A stretch of DNA of 15,790 bases, from assembly GCA_036231525.1 (NCBI GenBank), contig JAZAGZ010000069.1, forward strand, positions 1 through 15,790, in the 5' to 3' direction. Positions 1 to 6,279 of the stretch are shown here, piece after piece. Below the pieces are notes generated by a model, which was given only the letters and a program-made list of their open reading frames with translations, was not told where the DNA came from and did not search any database. The DNA comes from UBA6522 sp036231525. Lineage in GTDB: Bacteria > Pseudomonadota > Gammaproteobacteria > Steroidobacterales > Rariloculaceae. Numbering within the stretch: position 1 is the first letter of the stretch; each line of letters begins with the position of its first letter. The position numbers were made by a program, and so were the translations under genes.

Positions 1-909
1 CCGCACGGTCCGGACGACCAGGCCGGCGCGTCCAACTACGTTACTGCGGAAAAAGTTCTTGCCGCGATTCAACTCCCGCAGACTGGTCAGACGTACGAAC
101 TCGGCCACATCTATGAAGCGAGCATGCCCGCGTTCGGGTCGAGACCCTACTTCATGCAGGTTGTTCCTCCTCCGGCCCCAACCAGCGGAGAAGGAGGCAT
201 AGCCAACAGCGAATATTTCACGGGTTTTATTGGCCAGATGGGGACGCAGTTCGATGGCATGGCGCATCAGGGTGGCAATATCGAGATGGCGGACGGTTCC
301 TTCCAGACTGTTTTTTACAATGGTTTCACGGCCGATGATTTATTCAGGAACAACCGCGGTCGCGGGGGCGTTGAAGCTCTGGGTGTCGAGCACATGAAGC
401 CCTTTATTACCCGCGGCGTGCTTGTGGATATCGCGGGTTACAAGGGTGTAGATACTTTGCCGGCGGCTTATGCAGTGACTATCGAGGACATGCGCGGGGC
501 GCTCGAGCGGCAGGGCATGAGTGAAGACGATATCGGGCAGGGTGACGCAGTGTTTTTCAATTACGGCTGGGCTGCTAACTGGGGTAATCCTTCGAAGTAC
601 AACGATTCCTACATTGGGACAGGCGAGAACGAAGGTTCCCCGGGTATCTACGCTGATATCTCTCGTTTCTTGGTCTCACGCAAAATTTCACTGGTCGGGG
701 CCGACAGTTGCTGTGTGGAGGTCAGGCCACGTCCGGGGACGGATAACGTGCACCGCATACTCTTCCTAGGGGAGGGTATCGCTATGCTTGAGAATATGGA
801 GCTTCGAGAGCTAGCGGCCGACGAGGTTTACGAGTTCCTCTTTATTGGTCTGCCCGAGCGCATTAAGGGCGCAACTGGCTCACCGATGCGACCGATCGCG
901 GTTCGGTAG
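1..909 (+). CDS. Cyclase-family metallohydrolase (kynurenine formamidase-like), 5' end missing
   Basis: The frame is open from base 1, so the gene starts upstream; 302 residues are visible. An internal ATG at 124 is not the start, because the 41 codons before it read as conserved family sequence (G-P-D-D-Q at residues 3-7, then N-Y-V-T and E-L-G-H). The cyclase family (Pfam PF04199) contains metal-dependent hydrolases such as kynurenine formamidase, isatin hydrolase and many uncharacterised members. The signature region is GTQFDGMAH at visible residues 81-89. Asp84 and the last His are kept, but the two upstream metal-ligand histidines of the KynB motif HxGTHxDxxxH are Gln here. This matches the longer branch of the family (GTQWD type), so it is probably not a classical KynB. 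The C-terminus (IKGATGSPMRPIA) is typical of that branch. No signal peptide can be judged because the start is missing. glpK follows after 45 bp, with no obvious functional link. Family is confident; substrate is unknown. Confidence 0.88.
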   Translation, partial: PHGPDDQAGASNYVTAEKVLAAIQLPQTGQTYELGHIYEASMPAFGSRPYFMQVVPPPAPTSGEGGIANSEYFTGFIGQMGTQFDGMAHQGGNIEMADGSFQTVFYNGFTADDLFRNNRGRGGVEALGVEHMKPFITRGVLVDIAGYKGVDTLPAAYAVTIEDMRGALERQGMSEDDIGQGDAVFFNYGWAANWGNPSKYNDSYIGTGENEGSPGIYADISRFLVSRKISLVGADSCCVEVRPRPGTDNVHRILFLGEGIAMLENMELRELAADEVYEFLFIGLPERIKGATGSPMRPIAVR

Positions 910-937
910 CGGCATGCCTACGCATAGGGCCCTTGTC

Positions 938-944
938 GGAAGGG
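938..944 (+). promoter_or_regulatory. Shine-Dalgarno site that decides the glpK start
   Basis: GGAAGGG lies 10 nt before the ATG at 955 but only 4 nt before an in-frame GTG at 949. The spacing favours the ATG, giving a protein beginning MTEYVGAIDQG, as in other glycerol kinases. Confidence 0.6.
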
Positions 945-954
945 TGTCGTGTGT

Positions 955-2460
955 ATGACTGAATACGTCGGCGCGATTGATCAAGGCACGACCAGCAGCC
1001 GATTTATTCTTTTTGACCGCACCGGCGAGATTGTCTCTGTTGCACAGAAAGAGCATAAGCAGATCTATCCAAAACCGGGATGGGTCGAGCACGACCCTGT
1101 CGAGATCTGGCGCAATACGGCCGCGGTCATCGCCGGGGCATTGGAGCAAAAGGGCCTCAGCCAGACTGATCTTGCGGGTGTCGGTATCACTAATCAACGT
1201 GAGACCACGATTCTGTGGGACCGCCGCAGCGGTGAGCCGCTTTACAACGCGGTGGTGTGGCAGGACACACGTGTCGATGAGCGGGTAGCTGCCTACGCGC
1301 GCAACGGTGGTCAGGATCGGTTTCGTGCTCAGACGGGACTGCCGCTGGCCAGCTACTTCAGTGCTCTGAAGTTGCAGTGGATCTTGGATAACGTGCCAGA
1401 TGCCCGAGCGAAGGCCGAATCGGGGGACGCCATCTTCGGAACGATCGACACTTGGGTCCTTTGGAACCTGACAGGTGGCATAGACGGTGGGTTGCACGCG
1501 ACCGATGTGACCAACGCGAGCAGGACACAGCTGATGGGCCTGGCGAGTCTCGATTGGGATGATTCGCTCCTCGATGCGTTCAACATTCCGCGCGCCGTAC
1601 TGCCCAAAATCGTTTCTTCGAGTGAGGTCTATGGTTTGGCTCAGCTTAAAGCGCTGCGCGATGTCCCTGTCGCCGGGATACTTGGGGATCAGCAGGCGGC
1701 CCTAGTAGGCCAGACGTGCTTTGCCGAAGGGGAGGCGAAAAACACCTACGGCACCGGGTGTTTCCTCCTGATGAACATTGGCACAAAGCCGCGAGAGTCG
1801 ACCGCAGGACTCATCACCACCGTCGCTTATCAACTCGGATCGGAGCCCGCGTGCTATTCCCTCGAAGGCTCGATCGCTATCACAGGTGCCCTGGTGCAGT
1901 GGCTGCGGGACAACCTCGGGATCATCGAAACCAGCTCGGACGTCGAGCGTCTTGCACGGGAAGCCGAAGACAACGGTGACGTCTACTTCGTTCCCGCGTT
2001 CTCCGGACTCTATGCGCCGCACTGGAAGGAGAGCGCCCGCGGTGTGATCGTAGGTCTCACGCGCTACGCGAATCGTAACCACATCGCGCGCGCCGTGCTC
2101 GAAGCAACCGCCTACCAGACACGGGAGGTTCTGGAGGCCATGGAGCAGGATTCGGGTATCGCGATTAAGGAGCTTCGCGTTGATGGCGGGATGGTCGCCA
2201 ACGAGTTTTTGATGCAGTTTCAGTCCGACATCCTTGACGTGCCGGTTGTTCGCCCGAAGATTGCGGAGACGACCGCTCTCGGGGCAGCCTATGCTGCAGG
2301 CCTTGCGGTGGGCTACTGGTCCGGCGCCGAGGAGCTGAGGCGCAACTGGGCTGAGGATAAGCGCTGGGTGTCAGGTATGGAGGAGAAAAAGCGGGCCGAG
2401 CTCTACGCATCCTGGCAAAAAGCTGTGACTCGGTCCTTTGATTGGATTTCCACCGGTTGA
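955..2460 (+). CDS. glpK: Glycerol kinase
   Basis: Phosphorylates glycerol with ATP to sn-glycerol 3-phosphate in the cytoplasm, trapping glycerol that enters through the facilitator. The 501-residue length matches the family (about 500). FGGY-kinase landmarks are clear: the N-terminal phosphate-binding segment GAIDQGTTSSR, the substrate region GITNQRETT, the interdomain segment GDQQAALVGQ followed by KNTYGTGCF, and the C-terminal ATP-site segment LRVDGGMVANEF. The start is taken at ATG 955 because of Shine-Dalgarno spacing; GTG 949 is the alternative. A glycerol facilitator gene follows 38 bp downstream on the same strand, so the two are probably co-transcribed. Two regulatory sites known from E. 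coli GlpK look absent. The fructose-1,6-bisphosphate loop (GGKGGTR type) is replaced at residues 228-236 by LAQLKALRD. In the C-terminal EIIA-Glc binding segment, the position of the zinc-ligand Glu appears to be Lys. Catalytic function is confident; loss of allostery is inference by eye alignment. Confidence 0.97.
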   Translation: MTEYVGAIDQGTTSSRFILFDRTGEIVSVAQKEHKQIYPKPGWVEHDPVEIWRNTAAVIAGALEQKGLSQTDLAGVGITNQRETTILWDRRSGEPLYNAVVWQDTRVDERVAAYARNGGQDRFRAQTGLPLASYFSALKLQWILDNVPDARAKAESGDAIFGTIDTWVLWNLTGGIDGGLHATDVTNASRTQLMGLASLDWDDSLLDAFNIPRAVLPKIVSSSEVYGLAQLKALRDVPVAGILGDQQAALVGQTCFAEGEAKNTYGTGCFLLMNIGTKPRESTAGLITTVAYQLGSEPACYSLEGSIAITGALVQWLRDNLGIIETSSDVERLAREAEDNGDVYFVPAFSGLYAPHWKESARGVIVGLTRYANRNHIARAVLEATAYQTREVLEAMEQDSGIAIKELRVDGGMVANEFLMQFQSDILDVPVVRPKIAETTALGAAYAAGLAVGYWSGAEELRRNWAEDKRWVSGMEEKKRAELYASWQKAVTRSFDWISTG

Positions 2461-2498
2461 AAGAGCGCCAGCATTGACGCGATGTTTCGGAGAGGGCG

Positions 2499-3224
2499 AT
2501 GTCGAGTGCATTTCTAGGTGAATTTTTCGGGACGATGACGCTGATTTTGATGGGCAACAGCGTCAACGGGACCGTCTTGTTGAAGGGGACGTACGGAGAG
2601 ACCTCCGGATGGCTGGTCATCGCCACGGGCTGGGGTCTCGCCGTGATCTTCGGCGTCATCGTTGCGCTAGCTGTCGGGAGCAATGCTCACATCAATCCGG
2701 CGGTAACCGTCGGTGTCAGTGTTGCCACCGGGGAGTGGGGTCACGTGGGTACGTACGTCTTGGGCCAGATGTTGGGCGCAATACTCGGTGCCACCTTGGT
2801 CTGGATACACTTTCTTCCGCACTGGGGTGCCACAGAGCAGCCGGAGAGCAAGCGCGCGTGCTTCTGCACATCGCCCGCGATTCGCAACATCCCAGCTAAT
2901 TTCGTGAGCGAGACCATCGGAACCTTCATGCTGGTATTCATTGCCGCTGCCATCTTTTCCGAAAATCTTTCGCCTGGTGGCCAGCCCCCCGGGCTTGGCC
3001 CGTTCTTGGTAGGGCTACTGGTCTGGTGCATTGGTCTCGGACTCGGTGGCACGACCGGCTATGCCATCAATCCGGCACGAGACCTGGGTCCTCGCATTGC
3101 GCATTCCTTGCTGCCGATTGCGGGCAAGGGGGATTCGGGATGGGACTACGCGTTGGTGCCGGTGCTGGGGCCCATTCTGGGGGCCGTCCTGGCGGGCATA
3201 ACGGTTGCTACGCTCCAAATCTGA
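2499..3224 (+). CDS. glpF: Glycerol facilitator (MIP/aquaglyceroporin family)
   Basis: Inner-membrane channel of 241 residues, expected to pass glycerol by facilitated diffusion. Both MIP half-helix motifs are present: NPA at residues 66-68 (AHINPAVT) and 191-193 (GYAINPARD). The Asp after NPAR marks the glyceroporin rather than the water-specific branch. By analogy with E. coli GlpF (Trp48, Phe200, Arg206), the selectivity filter would be Trp45, Tyr188 and Arg194. Hydrophobic segments fit six membrane helices. ATG 2499 has a purine-rich Shine-Dalgarno (GGAGAGGG) just upstream. The loop between the two halves (PHWGATE, then SPAIRN) resembles facilitators I recall from Firmicutes more than E. 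coli GlpF, hinting at a different lineage or old transfer. It lies directly after glpK; in E. coli the order is glpF then glpK. Channel family is certain; glycerol as substrate is well supported by residues and neighbour. Confidence 0.93.
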   Translation: MSSAFLGEFFGTMTLILMGNSVNGTVLLKGTYGETSGWLVIATGWGLAVIFGVIVALAVGSNAHINPAVTVGVSVATGEWGHVGTYVLGQMLGAILGATLVWIHFLPHWGATEQPESKRACFCTSPAIRNIPANFVSETIGTFMLVFIAAAIFSENLSPGGQPPGLGPFLVGLLVWCIGLGLGGTTGYAINPARDLGPRIAHSLLPIAGKGDSGWDYALVPVLGPILGAVLAGITVATLQI

Positions 3225-3306
3225 CGGCGCTACTATCTCGCCCGGCCTGCCTTTGGCCGATAGACTGATAGACTGATACCGGTAAGAGTTCCTTTGGGGG
3301 AATCCA
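3225..3306. other. Spacer between glpF and the DUF6152 gene
   Basis: Holds a short tandem repeat (3259-3278) and, at the end, a G-rich Shine-Dalgarno (GGGGG, 3296-3300) six bases before the GTG start of the next gene. No T-tracted hairpin terminator was seen after glpF. Confidence 0.4.
3259..3278. repeat. Short direct repeat, unit GATAGACT x 2.5
   Basis: Two perfect copies of GATAGACT (3259-3266 and 3267-3274) followed by a partial GATA. It lies in the spacer after glpF. It could be slippage-derived; no function is implied. Confidence 0.6.
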
Positions 3307-4353
3307 GTGAATCTCGAAGTTCGGCTTATTTTGGTCGTTTTAGCGATGTGTATCTTCTCGCTACCCGGAGCGTCCGCGCACCACTCACCTAATGTTCATT
3401 ACGATCTCGGTCAGATCGTGGAGATCGAAGGCGAGCTCACTGAAATTGCTTGGCGTAATCCTCACGTTCAGCTCACAGTCGTGGAGACGGACGACCAAGG
3501 TTTCGAAAGGCACTGGGAGGCGGAGTATCTTGCGCCGAGTTTTCTGGCCCGCCAGGGCATTTCGTCGGACCTCCTAAACGAAGGTGATCGAATTAGGATC
3601 GCTGGATACGTTGGCCGAGCTAACAGGGCGGCTCTTTTTACAACGAATATTCTCCTGGCCAGCGATCGAGAGATATTTGATTTCCAGGTCTCCGAACCCC
3701 GGTGGACAGATCAGATAGTGGGTGTCACGTTCGGTGAGTATCAGCGGGTGAAGCTGCAGGAAGCTCCGGAGGTTGCGAGTAGCTTGTTCCGGGTCTGGAG
3801 CACGGACGTTGCCTTTATCAACCCTGATCGAACGTTCTGGAAGGAGGAGTATCCTTTAACCGACCAAGCTCGTGCGGCGCAGGCGAGTTGGGATCGGGTG
3901 GGCGAGAATCCCTACATGCGTTGTGAGAACGGGATGCCCGCGATTATGGATCAGTTCTTCCCCACGGAGTTTGTCTCACAAGGCGACGAGATTCTTGTTT
4001 ATCTCGAAGAGCAGGATATCGTGCGCACGGTGCATATGACGGATGTCGCGGAGCCTACGCAGAGCAGCCCTTATGGCCACTCAGTTGGCCATTGGGAGGG
4101 AGGGTCGCTCGTTGTTGAGACGACCCACATCAACTGGCCCTGGTTCGATCAGACGGGTATCCCCCAGAGTGAGGAGGTCCACGTACTAGAGCGTTTCACG
4201 CCCAGTGCGGAAGGCCATCAACTCGATTACTCGGCTACGGTCACCGACCCTGTGATCTTTACTGAGCCGGTAGTGCTTGAGCGATATTGGATATGGGTGC
4301 CCGGTGAAGCCGTTGAGCCATACAACTGCGTCGTATCGGAAGAGCGCTACTAA
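3307..4353 (+). CDS. Exported DUF6152-domain protein
   Basis: A 348-residue protein of unknown function. The GTG start at 3307 is supported by GGGGG six bases upstream and because it gives a complete Sec signal peptide (Arg6, then a hydrophobic stretch to about residue 20, then GASA). Predicted cleavage after Ala24 leaves a mature N-terminus beginning His-His (residues 25-26). The following segment, with the features GELTEIAWRNPHVQLTVV and later LNEGDRIRIAGYVGR, resembles the DUF6152 domain, a small beta-rich domain common in exported proteins of environmental proteobacteria. The remainder, about residues 120-348, is a separate C-terminal region often found with it and ends in WVPGEAVEPYNC near the terminus. 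Two cysteines outside the signal (Cys206 and Cys341) could form a disulfide in the periplasm. It follows glpF by 82 bp on the same strand, with no evident link to glycerol use. Family call is from memory of the motif; function unknown. Confidence 0.78.
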   Translation: MNLEVRLILVVLAMCIFSLPGASAHHSPNVHYDLGQIVEIEGELTEIAWRNPHVQLTVVETDDQGFERHWEAEYLAPSFLARQGISSDLLNEGDRIRIAGYVGRANRAALFTTNILLASDREIFDFQVSEPRWTDQIVGVTFGEYQRVKLQEAPEVASSLFRVWSTDVAFINPDRTFWKEEYPLTDQARAAQASWDRVGENPYMRCENGMPAIMDQFFPTEFVSQGDEILVYLEEQDIVRTVHMTDVAEPTQSSPYGHSVGHWEGGSLVVETTHINWPWFDQTGIPQSEEVHVLERFTPSAEGHQLDYSATVTDPVIFTEPVVLERYWIWVPGEAVEPYNCVVSEERY

Positions 4354-4406
4354 CGGCTGCGGCGCGAGCCCGACGAACCCTCGCATTGGCCTGATAGGAG
4401 CCGTTA
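4351..4406. other. Inverted repeat at the end of the DUF6152 gene
   Basis: TAACGGCT (4351-4358, including the stop codon) and its perfect complement AGCCGTTA (4399-4406) flank a 40-nt loop between two convergent genes. There is no T-tract after it and the loop is long, so it is not a classical terminator. It may stabilise mRNA ends or be chance. The rest of the 144-bp convergent gap shows nothing else recognisable. Confidence 0.25.
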
Positions 4407-4497
4407 TCGTAGATATCTTCTACCCGGGCGGCATCCCGATCGAGATTTCGGAGTATTCCGCAAACTCACTGCAAGGTAAGGCGTTAGCAGGGGAGGT

Positions 4498-5358
4498 TTA
4501 GCTCTGGTTCCACTCCACCGGATCTTCGCCCGGCGCTACCGGGTCGTAGTACCACCTGAGACCTAGCGGCTCCTCGCTCATAACGATCGTCTTAAAGCTT
4601 CGCCAAGCTTGAATCTCGAAGTAGTCTAGTGTCCCGCCATGGGAATGGAGACGATGGGGTACGCCTGGCGGAAAATACAAAAGCGTCCCCGGCTCGATCT
4701 CCTGCGACGTCTCGCCCACCTCCACCCGACCGCGACCCTTGAATGTCATGTAGACATGGGCCGCACCATCGGGATTTGCGTCGGTGCCTTCGTGCCTGTG
4801 ATACGGCGATGATCCGCCCTCGACATAGTGCATCTCGCCCGCCTGAATTGCGTTGGTCGGCGTGAGCCGACTACCGTCGAGCAGCTCGACGCTCGACTCG
4901 GCACAGAAACGGCGTATGCGGCCACCGCTCGCGTCACTGAGCCGGCGCAGAGTAGCCCTATTAAAGAAATATCCCGGGCCGCCTAGCAGACCTTCTTCAA
5001 CGCCTGCTGGAGGTTTTGGCGTGATCATGTGCAGTAACTCCAAATTCGACCCGACAGCTTCGAATCGCGCCGATTCACCCGGCTGCAAAAGCACACCCGC
5101 TCCTTCCTCGGCTACGTGGGCTTCTCCATCAAAGTGGATAAGTCCGTCTGTCGAACCCTCCATGACGTAGACCAAGTGATAGTCCTTAACTAATTCGAGA
5201 TTGAACTGCCGTTCTGAGCTTATCGTCCGCCCGAAGATCGTTAAATTCTCAGAACCGCAGAGACTCGGACTACACAGAGTTCGTTCTGACCCGGAATCGA
5301 CCTGCGTGGCCTCGGCCGCATTCGAATCGATGATAAAAATGTCGTTTATCGTCGCCAT
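4498..5358 (-). CDS. Bicupin-domain protein, probable metal-dependent enzyme or binding protein
   Basis: A 286-residue protein with two cupin-like halves. The N-terminal half (about residues 60-112: VYVMEGSTDGLIHFDG, then LLQPGESARF) has the beta-barrel pattern but lacks a clear HxH motif, so it is probably not metal-binding. The C-terminal half has cupin motif 1 with HRHE at 187-190 and motif 2 FPPGVPH ending at His235, giving likely metal ligands His187, His189 and His235. The position usually holding the fourth ligand Glu appears to be His201 (A-H-V-Y), after a longer insert. No signal peptide is visible, so it should be cytoplasmic. The start is placed at 5358 because GAGGAAAG lies 7 nt upstream; an in-frame ATG at 5379 would add seven residues. 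It lies downstream of the dehydrogenase on the same strand after about 175 bp, so it may or may not belong to the same transcript. Cupins include dioxygenases, isomerases and sugar-binding proteins; no specific reaction can be assigned. Confidence 0.82.
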   Translation of the reverse strand: MATINDIFIIDSNAAEATQVDSGSERTLCSPSLCGSENLTIFGRTISSERQFNLELVKDYHLVYVMEGSTDGLIHFDGEAHVAEEGAGVLLQPGESARFEAVGSNLELLHMITPKPPAGVEEGLLGGPGYFFNRATLRRLSDASGGRIRRFCAESSVELLDGSRLTPTNAIQAGEMHYVEGGSSPYHRHEGTDANPDGAAHVYMTFKGRGRVEVGETSQEIEPGTLLYFPPGVPHRLHSHGGTLDYFEIQAWRSFKTIVMSEEPLGLRWYYDPVAPGEDPVEWNQS

Positions 5359-5533
5359 GCGTTCTCTTTCCTCAGTCATCGCCCATTACACCGAGTATGT
5401 GCAGCAGGCTCGTGAAAAGGTTAAAGAGCGCAACGTACAACGTGACCGTCGCGGCAGATCGTCTTGATGAAACATATAGGCTATGTTGGATCCTTCGTCG
5501 TTTGTTTTCTGGGGTCCAGCCGACGCGAGTTTA
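5359..5533 (-). other. Spacer between dehydrogenase and bicupin genes
   Basis: About 175 bp. Apart from the bicupin ribosome-binding site, I see no convincing sigma-70 promoter pair, hairpin terminator or small gene. The dehydrogenase ends in two consecutive stops (TAG TAA). Whether the bicupin gene is read from its own promoter cannot be decided by eye. Confidence 0.35.
5366..5373 (-). promoter_or_regulatory. Shine-Dalgarno site that decides the bicupin start
   Basis: On the minus strand GAGGAAAG lies 7 nt before the ATG at 5358. The alternative ATG at 5379 lacks a comparable site. Confidence 0.6.
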
Positions 5534-6274
5534 CTACATATAACGGCCGCCGCTAACGTGAATGGTTTGTCCCGTCACATACGTGTCATGTGGACTTGCG
5601 AATGACAACACGATACGCGCCACATCCTTACATGTGCCGTGGGCATTAACTTCATTGTCGCTGAATTTTGCCTGAGGTTGGTCCGGCTTGCGTTGAGTAT
5701 CAATGAGGCCTGGGACGATACAGTTAGCACGAATGTGTCCCGCCCCTTCGATCGCTAATGCTCGCGTCAGGCCGGTGATGCCCGCCTTGGCAGCGATAAC
5801 GTGTGCGCGATCCTTCGCCGGCCGATGAGCACTCAGCCCTCCAATGTTAACAATAGCCCCCTTGCGGTTGGTTGGAAGTCTTCGAAAAAATTCTCGACAG
5901 GTCAAAAAGGGCCCCGTAAGCATGGTGGACAACACTGCATTCCATGTTGCCAGGTCAATATCCGTGAATGGTGCATGAGGACGGAATCCTGGCCCGTTCA
6001 CCACGATGGAGGCCGGTCCAAATACTTTTTCACATGACTCAAACATAGTAGATACTGCTGATTCGCTGCGAATGTCTGAGATCAGTCCGCTCGACCGATC
6101 TCCCGAAGCTTTCAGTTGTTCGAGCGCTGTTTCTAGGGCCGTCTGATCGGATCCACCGACGATACATACGGACGCTCCCGCACTTTGCAATGCTTCAGCG
6201 ATACTGAGTCCGATGTTGCGGGTACCGCCGATAACCAAAGCCGTCTCGCCACTCAGGTCGATATCCCAACTCAT
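5534..6274 (-). CDS. Short-chain dehydrogenase/reductase family protein lacking the catalytic tyrosine
   Basis: A 246-residue Rossmann-fold protein of classical SDR length. The start is ATG 6274, because family sequence begins there (MSWDIDLSGETALVIGG) and it sits 5 bp after the upstream stop, suggesting translational coupling. A further in-frame start at 6394 would run inside the upstream gene and adds 40 non-family residues. Cofactor-site residues are GGTRNIG at 16-22 (the TGxxxGIG position), and NGPG at 93-96 replaces NNAG. The active-site segment reads IVNIGGLSAHRP then AHVIAAKAG. Lys163 of YxxxK is present, but the tyrosine position (159) is Val, preceded by His158; Ser148 is a possible serine. 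This was checked against the codons. I recall other SDRs with an RAHV-AAKAG pattern, so this is probably a real subfamily rather than a damaged gene. It ends SGGRYM, as usual for SDRs. Substrate unknown; ordinary Tyr-based redox catalysis is doubtful. Confidence 0.88.
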   Translation of the reverse strand: MSWDIDLSGETALVIGGTRNIGLSIAEALQSAGASVCIVGGSDQTALETALEQLKASGDRSSGLISDIRSESAVSTMFESCEKVFGPASIVVNGPGFRPHAPFTDIDLATWNAVLSTMLTGPFLTCREFFRRLPTNRKGAIVNIGGLSAHRPAKDRAHVIAAKAGITGLTRALAIEGAGHIRANCIVPGLIDTQRKPDQPQAKFSDNEVNAHGTCKDVARIVLSFASPHDTYVTGQTIHVSGGRYM

Positions 6275-6279
6275 AATGA

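Noticed and set aside
880..1497. Long open frame on the minus strand opposite glpK (205 codons)
   Set aside because: It lies wholly against a certain glycerol kinase gene and its translation shows no recognisable family or consistent start signal; it is a shadow frame.
2165..2683. Open frame on the minus strand opposite the glpK end and glpF start
   Set aside because: Low-complexity, Arg/Ser/Pro-rich translation typical of antisense frames, spanning two confident genes.
4277..4501. Possible 74-residue plus-strand gene after the DUF6152 gene
   Set aside because: Most of it overlaps the 3' end of the DUF6152 gene, no ribosome-binding site or known family was seen.
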